64,000 nucleotides of DNA from Artemia franciscana (Eukaryota; Arthropoda; Branchiopoda; Anostraca; Artemiidae), in contig NC_088867.1 of assembly GCF_032884065.1 (NCBI RefSeq), positions 57,052,675 to 57,116,674 of the forward strand, written 5' to 3'. A program made the position numbers and the translations under genes. Position 1 is the stretch's first letter, and each line of letters begins with the position of its first letter. The notes beneath the pieces are model-generated. The model worked only from the letters and a program-made list of their open reading frames with translations, did no database searches and was not told the origin of the DNA. Positions 46,800-58,424 of this stretch are shown one piece after another.

Positions 46800-48340
46800 T
46801 CAAACAGTTCGTGCTAAAGAACTTTAAGTAAAAAGTGACGCTCCTGAATAGTAACCGAAATTATAAAAAACGGGATTTTCATATCAATAGATATGTTAAA
46901 AGAATTCGTTTATTATGCTGATTCCAAATATATAAGGTTAATTAAGTTTGTTAGCCATCAAAGCACTGAAGGATCCAGGGAGCTGGGCCCCCAAGACTTT
47001 TCTAAAGCATCTTTTCCCAGCTTTTTCTTTTTTTTACTCTTTTTAGAAAAAATTTGTCAATTGGGTCGATTATTGTCACCTTTGTCACTTTGACCCCCCA
47101 AGATTATCCTCATTGGTGCCCTTGTCACATTACCCTTCCCCTCAAGATTTTGAATCAAAAGCTACGAGCCTAAGAAAATTTGTCTGCTTTTAGATAAGGG
47201 GAGATACACTCCCAAAAAGTCAAAGAATCTTAATGAAAATCACACCATCAGATTCAGCGTATCAGAAAACCCCACTCTACAGGCTTCAAGCTCTTATCTA
47301 CAAAAATGTGGGATTTTGTATTTTTGGCCAGAAAAATGGTGTTCATTTGTTTCTTTTTTCCCATTAGTGATCGTATGAAGCCAACGGTTGTAGAATACAG
47401 GAAGAGGGCTCATTTGACTTGTAATTGAAAGTTCTAGTGGCCTATTTGAGCGACCAACAATATTTGAGGACTCAAAATATATAAGCTCGATTAAAATTTT
47501 AAGATAGCCATTTTGCTCAGCTAGTTGAAAGATCCAATAACTATGCATTTGAAGATAACAGGATTACCCAGTCCTTGGGGATGGTCTTTGAGTTATAAAA
47601 TTTGTCCACTGTTTTCGTATAGTTTTTGTTATTGGGAAGTATGCATTTGGGAAGTATGGGAAGTAACATTTTCCATGGGGGAGGGGTAAATTTTCTGCTG
47701 GGGGGATGTTACGCAGGAAGCCCTTTTCATTAGAAGAAAATTTTCGGAGGGGATGAAGTTTTCAGGAGAAATTCTACACTGGGGAAATTTGCCAGAATTC
47801 CTACATGAAATTCTTTTTATTTGTCTACATGAAATTCTTCTATATCTCTTTGCAGACTCAATTCCACGTGTGGAGATGATAAAGGTAATTGTACGGCATA
47901 AATTTTCACCGGGATTGAAGGGTTTAGAGGATCTTTCCGGGGGATTGTTTCATGGTGATGGAGCTGGATCCCCCGATATTATTTAAAAAAGGATCTGATA
48001 TTAAATAAAAATAGAAGTTTTTTCAACTGAAAGAAAGGAGCAGCATTAAAACACACAAAAAAGAAATTATTACGCGTATGAGGGGTTTTCCCCTCCTCAA
48101 TACGTCACTCACTACGCTAAAGTTTGATTTTTGTCTCAATTCTTTGAGAATGACTCCTGAAACACAACTGTCATTTAATTAAAACAACCTTCTTTAAAAG
48201 TACTAAAAACCTTTAGCGTGATGAGCGAGTTATTGAGGAGAAGAACCCCTTCTCACATACGTAATAGCTTCTCTTCATTTTAAGTTTTAATGTTGCTCCT
48301 TACTTTCAGTTGAAAAAAACCTTTTCTTATTCAATTATTA
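46800..48340 (+). repeat. Divergent family A copy with hairpin end and foldback end
   Basis: TC then a decayed hairpin (AAACAGTTCGTGCTAAAGAA) at 46800, inner blocks to about 47580, then GGGGAAATTT-type short units at 47640-47990. A foldback unit occupies about 48000-48335 (arms GAAAGAAAGGAGCAGCATTA and TGTTGCTCCTTACTTTCAG; loop ~100 bases). A ~190-base foreign insertion interrupts it at about 46963-47152. Confidence 0.75.
46963..47152. mobile_element. Short insertion inside family A with target-duplication-like flanks
   Basis: The family text CATCAAAAGTTACGAGCCTG is split here: ATCAAAGC precedes and ATCAAAAGC follows the insert. The insert contains two CCCCCCAAGA/CCCCTCAAGATT-type segments and no coding frame. 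Confidence 0.5.
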
Positions 48341-49429
48341 AACAAGGATCTAAACCTGCTTACAAAAGGGAACTTCGTCCTTTTTCTACTATTTTCAGCC
48401 CACGCATTTTTAACCTAAAAAAAAAATTGTACATAAGCTTTCAAAAGTTAATTTGGTAGATGGATGGAATTTAGCTACGAAATAATAGTTAAATTTTTAC
48501 CTATCGTTGAAAATGAAAACCAGTAGAGAGCAGAAAAATAAAATACCAAAACTTTCACAGGGAGCATACTCTAAAGGTGAATTCCCTCATCTCTGGTTCT
48601 TTCATATGCCATTGCAACAGAATCAGGGTCAAAAGTAAATAATTTAGGGTTACATCTCTCCTCTTAAGAACATTGTTCTCTACTTATTGTTTAATATTTT
48701 ATTTGTTTTCCAACTTTTTTTGGAGCAGCAGCGCCAATCACTCTTATCACAACAAAAACGACATGTACGTACGCAGTATTTTTTTGGGGGGATGGGGGAC
48801 AAAAACAAATTCTGTAAATAACTTGACTAAAAATGCTCAGAAATTTGGAACAATTTTTGACCCCAAGAGTGGTGAGGTTGGCCCACCCCCTGCTTGTGTC
48901 TCTGAATAGCAGTACGGCTTTATGTTCTTTTATGGTTTAATAAAGGTAACTTTTAAATTTGAAAACTAGGGATAATATTTTCAAAGTCTTTAACTTGCTT
49001 CTGTAAAAGCTTGGGGTGTATCATATACATTTTTGGCAAAGGGAAAATTTTGTTTATTAGGCAGAGATCAGTTTGACTGATAACATGAAAGGTCTATATA
49101 CCAAGTTTATAAGAAACATCTCCTCTCACGTATCATATAGACTAGTAAGTCCCCTAGCTGTTGGAAACTTCTTCCTTTCGAGAAGTTTATGGATTAGTGC
49201 AACAAGTCTCTAGAATAACTTGGAAGACAAACAGTCAATGTAAGTTGTGGATGAACTTTTGAAGTAACATAGATAATCAACGGATAATACGGTAAATTTT
49301 CTGTTTTTCCGTCTACTTGCATAGTTTATTTTTAATTTCCAGAGTGACATGATTTAATGTTCAGTAATTAAGTAGGTCTCATGAAAAGAAATACCGACAG
49401 AGATTTTATCGAGATCTGATCTTTTGTAA
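48341..49429. other. No recognised feature
   Basis: The 78-residue plus reading at 48673-48909 has no motif. Nothing else supportable. Confidence 0.4.
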
Positions 49430-51173
49430 ATTAAATAAAAAAAAACTAATTTTTTTAGCTGAAAGTAAGGAGCGACATTAAAACTTAAAACGAACAGAAA
49501 TTACTCCGTATATGAAATGGGTTGTCCCCTCCGCAATCCCTCGCTCTTTACGCTTAAGCTTTTAATTGTTTTAAAAAGTATAATTGTGGCAAAGAGTCAA
49601 ACTTCAGCGTAAAGAGCGAGGGATTGCGGAGGGGACAACCCATTTCATATACGGAGTAATTTCTGTTCGTTTTAAGTTTTAATGTCGCTCCTTACTTTCA
49701 GCTAAAAAAATTAGTGTTTTTTTTATTTAATTTCTGAACGTTTTAGAATTAATGCATGTTTGGTTTTGGCTCTCCGCACATAAATTATTAAAATGAAACT
49801 TGTATATTAATTCTTTTTTGGCTAAATTGCTTTCTCTTAGTTTTGATCAGACGATTTTGAGAAATAAGGGGTGGAGAAGGAGGCCTAGTTGCCCTCCAAT
49901 TTTTCGGTTACTTAAAAAGGCAACTAGAACTTTTAATTTTTAATGAACGTTTTTTATTAGTAAAAATACACGTAACTTAAGAATTAACTTACGTAACAAA
50001 CTTTCATAACCTTATATTTTTATTATGTATACGAGGGGGTTTGTACCCTCGTTAATACCTCGCTCTTTACACTAAATCGTAAGTTTTGTCCCAATTCTTT
50101 AAGAATGACCCCTGAATCAGAAAGGCCGTAGAATAATAGTTGAAAATACTTTAGCATAAAGAGCAAGGTATTTATCTCCTCCTAAATACCTCGCTCTTTA
50201 TGCTAAAGTATTTTTAGAACCCCTCATATGCGTAATTATGTCTGTTCGTTTTAAGTTTCAATGCTACTTCTTCCTTTCATTTGAAAAAACTTTTCATGTT
50301 TATTTTTCATTATTTTCTTATAGTAATGCTAGAGAACCCTGCGCCCTTTTCATTGAATTTTTCTTCCCCCATGAAAGATTCCTCCAAGGAAAGATCCTCC
50401 AACAAAGCCCCCTCACCTCAGCCCCACCCCCAAACAAAATAAAATCCCCCTGAAAACGTCTGTACACTTCCCAATAACCATTACTATATGTAAACACTGG
50501 TCAAAGTTTGTAACTTGCAGCCCCTCCCCCAGGGATTGTGGGGGAGTAATTCATCCCCAAAGACATAGTTATTATGGTTTTCGACTATGTTGAACAAAAT
50601 GGCTATCTCAAAATTTTGATCCGTTGACTTTGGGAAAAACATGAGCGTGGGAGGGGGCCTAGATGCCCTCCAATTTCTTTGGTCACTTAAAAAGGGCACT
50701 AGAACTTTTCATTTCCGTAAGAATGAGCCCTCTTGCGACATTCTAGGAGCACTTGGTCGATACGATGACCCCTGGGGAAAAGAAAAAAAAAAACAAAAAA
50801 AAACAACAAATAAACACGCACCCGTGATTTGTCTTCTGGCAAAAAATACAAAATTCCACATTTTTGTAGATAGGAGCTTGAAACTTCAATAGTAGGGTTC
50901 TCTGATACGCTGAATCTGATGGTGTCATTTTCGTTAAGATCCTACGACTTTTAGGGGGTGTTTCTCCCTATTTTCTTAAATAAGGCAAATTTTCTCAGGC
51001 TCGTAACTTTTGATGGGTACGACTAAACTTGATGAAACTTATATGTTTAAAATCAGCATTAAAATGCGATTCTTTTGATGTAGCTATTGATATCAAAATT
51101 CAACTTTTTAGAGTTTTGGTTACTATTGAGCCGGGTCGCTCCTTACTACAGTTCGTTACCACGAACTGTTTGA
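49430..51173 (-). repeat. Family A, best-preserved minus-strand copy (~1.74 kb)
   Basis: Terminal foldback at 49435-49735 with almost perfect arms, a second foldback-like unit around 50020-50295, the conserved inner blocks, and the hairpin ACAGTTCGT-TACC-ACGAACTGT at 51148-51169 followed by TTGA and T, so the element strand reads A, then TCAAACAGTT. GTCGCTCCTTACT occurs next to the hairpin (51136-51148) and again at the foldback end (49684 region), with AGTAAGGAGCGAC on the outer arm. Non-coding. Confidence 0.9.
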
Positions 51174-52136
51174 TATAGTATGTCAAGTTCTTCTAGGTTT
51201 TTTTTTATGTCTATAGGTGTATTCTGATCATGTAGTTATTCATTAAAACAAATGGCTTCCAAGAAAAACCAAGAGTATAAAACAATTTCTCAAATATAAT
51301 ACCAAAAATGATCGAAAGTGAATTTGTATAATAAGTCTTATATAAAGCGAAGAAATTTATTATGAATGAATAATGAAATAATGACGTAATAAAATGAATC
51401 ATGTTAATCTTCAAACAAATAAAAGTTACGACAAATTGGGTTGTAGCCCCTGAAACCTAGAGTGTCACAGAAAAGTATACAATAGAGTAAACACTAGACT
51501 GATTTGCGCTTAATTTTAAATAATATCAGAATTTGGCTGGTTATGGACTAGGCCTGAATTTGAATTATTAGCTCATGTTTGCTGATAGGCTTGTGTAGAT
51601 CTGCAGCCTGAAATAAGCCAGTTTTGGCACCAAGTTTTGAAACAAGGGGCAGCAGGCCTACTTACTTAAGGAAGGCTGGTGAGAAGAAGGGAGGGTGGAG
51701 GAGTCAGGGGCCCAATTTTATCTCCAATCATAGATTTAACCTCTTTGCATCATTATTGTTTTGACAAGTACAAGGTGTTAAGAAATTTTTGAAATTAAGT
51801 AATTATTATTGGACTAATAACACTAAGTTTTATGCTTTGGGCAAATTTATTCAAAATCGAAAAAGCCATTATGAAAAAAAATGTATTTTAAAGATGATAT
51901 ATATATATATGATTTTTTTTGAATTTTTTGGTTGGATACTCAATCATCGCAATGGGGAAGACTAAAATAAGAGCTTTTGCACATGACTCGCAAATAGTAT
52001 TTGATTTCTGTTCAGGCTGATACTTAAGGGTTTTTGAAGTCAAAACTTACAAATGTGAAGCTAAACCTACAATATGAAGGCTCAAAGCGAAATGTAGTAT
52101 TTAGAAAATATTTTTCCTAACGAATTTCAATTTGTA
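51174..52136. other. No recognised feature
   Basis: No supportable exon, RNA or repeat. A short (TA) run lies near 51898-51910. Confidence 0.4.
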
Positions 52137-53530
52137 TCAAACTGTTCGTGGTAACAAAATGTAGTAAGGAGCGACCCGGCTCAATAGTAAACGAAATTAA
52201 AAAAAAAGAATTTTGATACTAAAAGATACATTATAAGAATCGGGTTTTTATGTGATTATAAATATATAAGTTTCATCAAATTTAGTCTTACTTATCAAAA
52301 GTTACGAGCCTGAAAAAATTTGCTTATTTTGGAAAATAAAGGGAAACACCCCCTAAAAGTCATAGAATCTTAACGAAAAATCACAAAATCGCATTAACAA
52401 ATCACACCATCGCATTCAGCGTATCAGAGAACCCAATTGTATAAGTTTCAAGCTCCTATCTACAAAAATGTGGAACTTCGTATTTTTTGCCAGAAGACCG
52501 ATCACGGGTGCATGTTTATTTGTTTGTTTCTTTCCCCAGGGGTCATTGTAACGACCAAGTGGTCCTAGAACGTCGTAAGAGGGCTCATTCTAACGGAATG
52601 AAAAGTTCTAGTGCCCCTTTTAAGTGATAAAAAACTGGAGGGCACCTAGACCCCCTTCCACGGTCATTTTTTCCCCAAAGTCAACGGATCAAAATTTTGA
52701 GATAGCCATTTTGCTCAGTATAGTCGAAAAACCTAATAACTATGTTTTTGGGGATGAATTCCTCCCCCACAGTCCCCAAGGGAGAGGCTGCAAGTTACAA
52801 ACTTTGACCAGTGTTTACATACAGTAATGGCTATTGGGAAGTGTACAGACGTTTCCAGAGGAATTTTTTTGGTTTAGGGTGGGTGGTTTGAGGGTAGGGG
52901 GCTATATGGGAGGATCTTTCCTTGGAGTAATATGTCATGGGGGAAGAGAAATTCAATGAAGGGGGCGCAGAATTTTCTAGCATCATTAAAAAATAACTAA
53001 AAAATAAATATGAAAAAGTATTTTCAACTGAAGGTAAGGAAAAGGATTAAAACTTAAAACTAAGAGAGATTATTACGCGTACGAGGGGTTCTTCTCCTCC
53101 TAAATACCTCGCTCTTTACGCTTAAGTATTTTTAGTAATTCCAACAATTTATTCTACGGCCTTTCTGATTCAGGGGTCATTATTAAAGAATTGGGACACA
53201 ATTTAAGCTTTAGTTTAAAGAGCAAGGTATTAACGAGGGGACAAACCCCCACATATACATAATAAAAATACAAGAATATAGAAGTTCTTTACTTAAGTTA
53301 ATTCTTAAGTTACGTATATTTTTTACTAATAAAAACGTTCGTTAAAAATTAAAAGTTCTAGTTGCCTTTTTTAAGTAGCCGAAAAATTGGAGAGCAACTA
53401 GGCCTCCTTCCCCACCCCTTGTTTCTCAAAATCGTCTGATCAAAACTAAGAGAGAGCCATTTGGCCAAAAAAGAATTAATATGCAAATTTCATCTTAATA
53501 ATTTATATGTGGAGAGCCAAAATCAAAGAT
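52137..53530 (+). repeat. Family A, plus-strand copy cut at its 3' end
   Basis: A then TC, hairpin ACTGTTCGT-GGTA-ACAAAATGT (52141-52162), inner blocks and a foldback unit at about 53015-53270. The copy stops at GAGAGCCAAAATCAAA (about 53528), where other copies continue with ACATGCATTG. The following bases belong to a non-LTR relic. Near 52385 a short stretch (AATCGCATTAACAAATCACA) is locally duplicated. Confidence 0.8.
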
Positions 53531-53702
53531 GCATAAACTTTCCTTTTTATATCCTCCCAAAAGTTGCAATTTGCTTTGAATCTTTCCATACGAACCCTTC
53601 TCACACCGTTTGGGGATGAACTGCTTTTCATGTGGGCCTAAATTAACGATCGAAACGGACGATCTTTGGAAATCTTTCATCCTTCATCTGTAAAATATCT
53701 GT
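53531..53702 (-). pseudogene. Non-LTR retrotransposon reverse transcriptase, C-terminal fragment
   Basis: On the minus strand from about 53697, QMKDERFPKIVRFDR matches the RMKYDRLPKIVLFGQ segment of the relic at 33.3 kb. Further on, ERFKANCNFWEDIKRK matches the segment that follows it in that family (a charged stretch, Trp, then I-K-R/K). Frame changes separate the two. It is cut by family A on the low-coordinate side. Confidence 0.5.
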
Positions 53703-54640
53703 AACATGTATGTATACATTAACATCTCTTTGCCAAATAATTGTATTTTGATCTGTTCTGTTTCTAAAACTGTTTGCTTGAAAATAGATATAAAAAACAC
53801 AATATTCATTTTATTCACAAATAAAGAACAATAATACAAATTGTTTTGAGACAAAATTTGAGGTAACCATCCATAGAAGTTACCGTAACTCAAAGGTTCG
53901 GAGACTATCTCTCAACTTTCAAGAAAAGTAAGTTCAACCCGCTTTTTCGTAACGACTATCCAAATAAATGATGTAAAAAAATAGTTCTACCTCCACAGAC
54001 ATTGAGCGGCATTGGTTCTCTTAGTTCAAACCAGAAAAAAACTCTTTTTGTCCAAAAAATGAAACTTCTCAGACATAATAAAAGTATGCGCCACTCCCCC
54101 GCCTAGTTTGTTATTTTAGGTGGGTGACTGGATCTTTTTACTTTTTTTTTATCTTTTTTGTTGCTATTTCTTTTCCGCCATTCTTTCCCGGCTGTGAATG
54201 TTAACAGGGGGACTATATTGAAGCTAATTCTTGTTGTGGTGAATTTATTGTTAAACAGCTAAACTCTGAAAATTAGGAGCACACCCTCACTGCAGTAACT
54301 TTCTTTTGGAGAGGAGACCTATAACTTAGAAATAAGGAGTGTTCAAAATATTCATGAAAATCCCCAAAAACAGGCTATTTATATTAAAAATATTAGGAAT
54401 TATGAAGAAAATTCTAGTGGTTTTGAAATTACACAAGGAAAAAAGAAAAAAGAATTTTCATAATCAACAAAAGAAGCTTAATAAATAAAAATTTCTTGGT
54501 ATTTTCTGAAAATTTTGAGCGAGATCAAACACCTTAAAGCCAAAATTCATATAGAGTAAATTAATCTCATTTTGAATTTTTCAGCTGTATAGTGTTGTTC
54601 TGTTCTTGGCAAAAAACCAGTTTGTAATTCAATTATTTAA
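53703..54640. other. No recognised feature
   Basis: No supportable feature. Confidence 0.35.
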
Positions 54641-54859
54641 AGCTCTATAGTTTCGTCTCTTATCAGTCCCCCTTGCTCTTTAACTACCACTTGGATTAAA
54701 AAGGAAGTGACACAATTCAAACCATTTATGGCTTCTTTAATGACAAGCAACACAGATTTTATGCTGACTCTATCCTTCCTAAACATGTTTTAAAAAACAC
54801 ATTTTTTAAACGTGATTACTGGCACCACCCTTGTAACCCTCTCTTTCTAAAGCGTATTT

Positions 54860-55270
54860 TATAAGAGCCGCTAGCAATACTCATATACAGCAAATAAAAA
54901 ATTACCCTATTTCAATCATTAAGACTAAAAAATAGCATGTTGAAAGTGTTCACACTTTTCAGACCACTGATTTCTACAAATGATGCGATTCATTTTCAAT
55001 ATCTTAGCAAAAACAAAATAAAGTTAGGCTACTAATGCTGATAACTACTGCTACTGACAATGCATCGCGTCACCAAGCCGTTTCTGCATCGCGTCGTTTC
55101 TGCATGATTACTATAGACAATAGCAAATAAGGGGCCTTCTCTTTCCAATTTTTAAGACAAAAAATAATATGTAAAAAAGTGTTCTCTTTTCAAATCATCG
55201 ATTTCTCCAAATACTGCATTTTATTCCCTTTAGCTAAGCAAGGATAATACAATACTAATAATTAGCAAAA
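54860..55270. repeat. Degenerate ~245-bp direct repeat
   Basis: Blocks CAGCAAATAAAAAATTACCC, TTTCAATCATTAAGACTAAA, AAAGTGTTCACACTTTTCAG and TGATTTCTACAAATGATGC at 54887-54990 recur in altered form at 55125-55225. Confidence 0.5.
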
Positions 55271-55902
55271 AAGCACCTTTCATAGGATCACTACTTTCCT
55301 TAAATTTGGGGATATTCTGTATTGCAATTAGTCCAAGCTGCTGTCAGGAAACTGGACTAAATACTAAAAGACTATAAAAAAAAGGAAAAGCATCAGTCAA
55401 ACTGTATCCCATCCTGTGAAAATAAATATTTAAGGCAGTTGGATATTCCTCGTCGACTATCAATATCTTCAGTATCACGATACAAAAAGATACTTCACTG
55501 AGGTTCACTCTGAATCCACTAAAAATCTCTAAACTTAATAACTTAAAAATGAGGTTAAGCTCGTGTCGATTTATTTCAGACAATTTTGAACACCATGTGA
55601 TCCGCACGTTGGGTTAGCCACGTGATCCGCACGTTTTTCACAACAATTCAAGGAGAAAGAAACTTAAGAAGAAGAAGAAGAAGACTATTACTTCCACTTT
55701 GAAGGAACCTTAGATGGCCTTCGTTTTAGTTCCACTTGATAGGCCTTGTACTTTGGTTCCACTTCACGGCAAGTTCCACTTATATGGTTTAAGAAGAAGG
55801 CCATCAACTCCAACTAATCAAATAAAATCCTTGTTGGTCTTTGAATTGCAAATTTGGGCTAATTCCAGAGCTGACTAGAAATGAATTAAGGCGCTTCAAA
55901 CT
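55271..55902. other. Probable 3' flank of the minus-strand gene; no feature firmly supported
   Basis: Downstream of the stop codon at 55903 on the minus strand. The 87-residue minus reading at 55344-55607 shows no motif. A short direct repeat ACGTGATCCGCACGTT-like text occurs twice at about 55596-55637. GTTCCACTTNAAGG-like text recurs four times at 55690-55795. Confidence 0.4.
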
Positions 55903-56091
55903 TCAGATAGGTGATAGTTTGTCTTCTGGTGTGTGTGATGTAGATCTTGGTGATGGTAGTGGAGTAACACTTGGAAGTCCGAGTACACCTTGACCTTTTT
56001 TGGCCCTCATAGAACCATTATTACTAGTTCGAGGTAGCATAAGGTCTGAATATCGAAGGTTAGACGGGTTTTTGGGCTTTGTTTTTCCTGC
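55903..56091 (-). CDS. Terminal coding exon of an unidentified gene
   Basis: On the minus strand, TTGATTTCAG followed by GCAGG is a good 3' splice site at 56092-56093. It opens a frame of 62 codons and a TGA at 55905-55903. The peptide begins AGKTKPKNPSNLRYSDLMLP, is basic in the middle (RAKKGQG), and ends in a Ser/Pro/Thr-rich tail (LPSVTPLPSPRSTSHTPEDK, LSPI). SP and TP dipeptides suggest proline-directed phosphorylation sites. Codon use is mixed and unlike the low-complexity readings elsewhere. Phase 0 at its start fits the exon at 58078-58157, whose last codon is complete. I do not recognise the protein; it looks like the disordered C-terminus of a regulatory or cytoskeletal protein, which is inference only. 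No transposon family matches it. Confidence 0.65.
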   Translation of the reverse strand, partial: AGKTKPKNPSNLRYSDLMLPRTSNNGSMRAKKGQGVLGLPSVTPLPSPRSTSHTPEDKLSPI

Positions 56092-57599
56092 CTGAAATCA
56101 AGAGAGACTGTAAGTAAGATATACGATATACGGTTATAAACTAATAAAAAAAGAAAGTAAAACTACTTTCTGAAGTCACTTGATTTAAGAAGCCTTGAAG
56201 AAAGCAGCTAAAAGAGATTTAAATAAAAAATTGGAGGGGAGGGCTCGATATCTTCCACTTTAACAAATAGGTACTTGCACAAAAAGAGAAGATGAAAAGA
56301 TTTAAGAAAGCTAAGGTGCTCTTATGTTTAAGAGCCAGGATACAGATTTCTTTTAATGTGATACTTGAAAAATTTTAAGATAGCTTTTAGCTAAAAAGAC
56401 GATTGCAAAAACAAAGGGGAGGTAGAAAAATAAATTTATGTCAATACTTATCTAATTTAACTTACGTTACAAAGAAAATATAAGACCTTTTTTTAGTAGG
56501 ATACCATATTGCTTGAAAGAAGTAGAAATAATTGGCGCCAAAGGTGGATACAGGAATCACAGATAAATAGGACTATTTACTATAGCCTGTTTCAGCTTGA
56601 TTTCTAAACAATTAACATTATACCTCCTATAACAAATAGGAGGGATTTACACAAGTCTGAAGCCCAGAACTTGGACTTGATGGAAAGGATTTCAATTATA
56701 AGAAAGTCTCTTTTCAGCTGTTATATAGCGATGAGTGTTTGCTGGAACTTTGTGATAGCCTGGCATAACTTTCTATTGAGAGCAGCTTTTTCCCGGACCC
56801 TTATGCAGTAGACAAGGCCGTATTTTAATGATATGGGATAGATAATGGGCTCTGATTGGCTACTCAGTTACTTAGTATCTAAAAATCCATGACAAAAATT
56901 TGTTAATTCTTACAGCCAAGATAAATGTCTAGCAACCTCTAGACCTCTTTAAGTGTAGCCTACCTTGCAGAAACAGCTACCCCTCAAACCGATCGTTCAA
57001 GGTAAGTGTATCTTCCCCCTTCTCACAATCAACCCTCAGACTGAATGCTGAAATTGATTTTTTTTTCCTAAAACTGTTCCAAAAACCAAAGATTTAACTA
57101 TAGCTTAGCCATTTACTCAAAGAATATTTTTTTAGCTGTTTCTCTCTTCTTTTTTTTCTTTTCGAAGTAGGAGGTTCTTGGTGTAAGACTTCTTGGTGTT
57201 TTTTTAACTTTGAAGTAAAGGAGAAGAAAAAAATAGGGAATAGTCGAGTCATTTGCAATTTATCTAATTGATCATTTAGACACAAAATGTACAATTTCGC
57301 TGTCCAAAGAAGAAGAAAAAAGAATAAAAAAGAATAAGAATAAATAAATAAAAGAACAAAAAAGAAGAAGAAAGCTAATGGTTTACGAACAGAATATAGT
57401 CTAATAATATCACCTTATTCTCCGTTATTTACCCTTTAAATAGACGAATTAATTTCTCCAGATTCTTTTGTGGAGTATTCACTGATAAAATTTTGAATTA
57501 TCTCCAGAGGAAAACAATTCATAACAAAAGAATTTGGAGATATACAATTAATTAAGGCAACAAGCTTTTAATTCAAACAAATACAAGTTCTTGAACAAT

Positions 57600-57674
<75 letters not shown>

Positions 57675-58077
57675 AAAAGCAAAGGGTAAATAAATAGAGA
57701 TTGAGAGGCAACAATGACAACTGGGGGAGGGGATGATTAGATTTTTGAAAAGTAGGTATTTGGTATTTTCATAGAAAAAATAAAAAAGCTGATTTTCCCC
57801 CAGCCCCTTGGATCTTGAAAATAGTTTTTTTTTTAATTTAATATAAATCCTTGCCCCCTTCCTCATAGATTTTCTTGTTTTGGCACCCCTCTTAAGAGAG
57901 AAGCAGCAACGTAGAGAGAAGGAAACAGCAAGAAATAGACAAGGCGGACAGCAATAGAGAGAGAGAGAGAAATTGTGAGAGGTAGCCACCAAGAGAAAGA
58001 GAGAGAGAGAGGAATGAAAATTAACTATTTTTTAGTTAATACGTCAATACACGTAATGGAGAGGAACTAACCCTTAC
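56092..58077 (-). other. Intron between the two linked exons
   Basis: 1986 bases from GTAAGGG (after 58078) to TTGATTTCAG (before 56091), AT-rich. It contains the (GA)n microsatellite. I see no further exon inside it. A plus-strand CTACCTTGCAG...GTAAGT pair near 56961-57006 would frame only about 31 bases on the opposite strand and is not called. Confidence 0.55.
57599..57671. repeat. (GA)n microsatellite
   Basis: About 71 bases of GA. More short GAGAGA runs lie at 57955-57971 and 57990-58010. The minus-strand Ser/Leu frame through it is an artefact. Confidence 0.95.
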
Positions 58078-58157
58078 TATAACATCTGGGCAATCGGTTC
58101 GTAGTTTCACTTCACTTTCATTCGTTATACCAACTTGATTCTTTAGGTTTTCCTCGT
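58078..58157 (-). CDS. Internal coding exon of the same unidentified gene
   Basis: On the minus strand ATTGTTTTCAG precedes the exon (AC GAG GAA...) and GTAAGG follows it after GAT GTT ATA, giving consensus 3' and 5' splice sites around 80 bases. Only one frame is open: two bases of a split codon, then EENLKNQVGITNESEVKLRT followed by DCPDVI, ending on a complete codon. That phase joins in frame with the AGKTKPKNPS exon at 56091. The peptide is acidic and hydrophilic. The upstream exon is not found with confidence; an AAG/GTAAGG donor at 58258 keeps the frame (LKIPENNPE plus a split codon) but has no AG acceptor before an in-frame stop. Confidence 0.6.
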
Positions 58158-58424
58158 CTGAAAACAATTTCTAAGGTTAAAAACATTTTTATATCCTTTT
58201 TTGTTTTGTTTTCTAGTTTTTTTTTTATATTAAGTTTTTATTTCATTTCCACCTTACCTTCTGGGTTATTTTCAGGGATTTTCAGTATGAAAGAATGGTA
58301 ATGATATTAATAATAAAGTAATAGGATCCTTTCCCCAGAAATAAAAGTTTTGTAAACAAATTATATTCTATATGACAACCACATAAAATTATGTGCTACT
58401 AAACAACTAATATATTCTTTCAGG

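Noticed and set aside
56961..57006. Plus-strand mini-exon between CTTGCAG and GTAAGT
   Set aside because: About 31 bases, opposite strand to the supported gene, no partner exons; probably chance.
57573..57992. 139-residue minus frame with a Ser-Leu repeat
   Set aside because: Driven by the (GA)n microsatellite within an intron.
58240..58300. Upstream exon ending at the AAG/GTAAGG donor (LKIPENNPE)
   Set aside because: Frame and donor fit the next exon, but there is no AG acceptor before an in-frame TAA; left unannotated.
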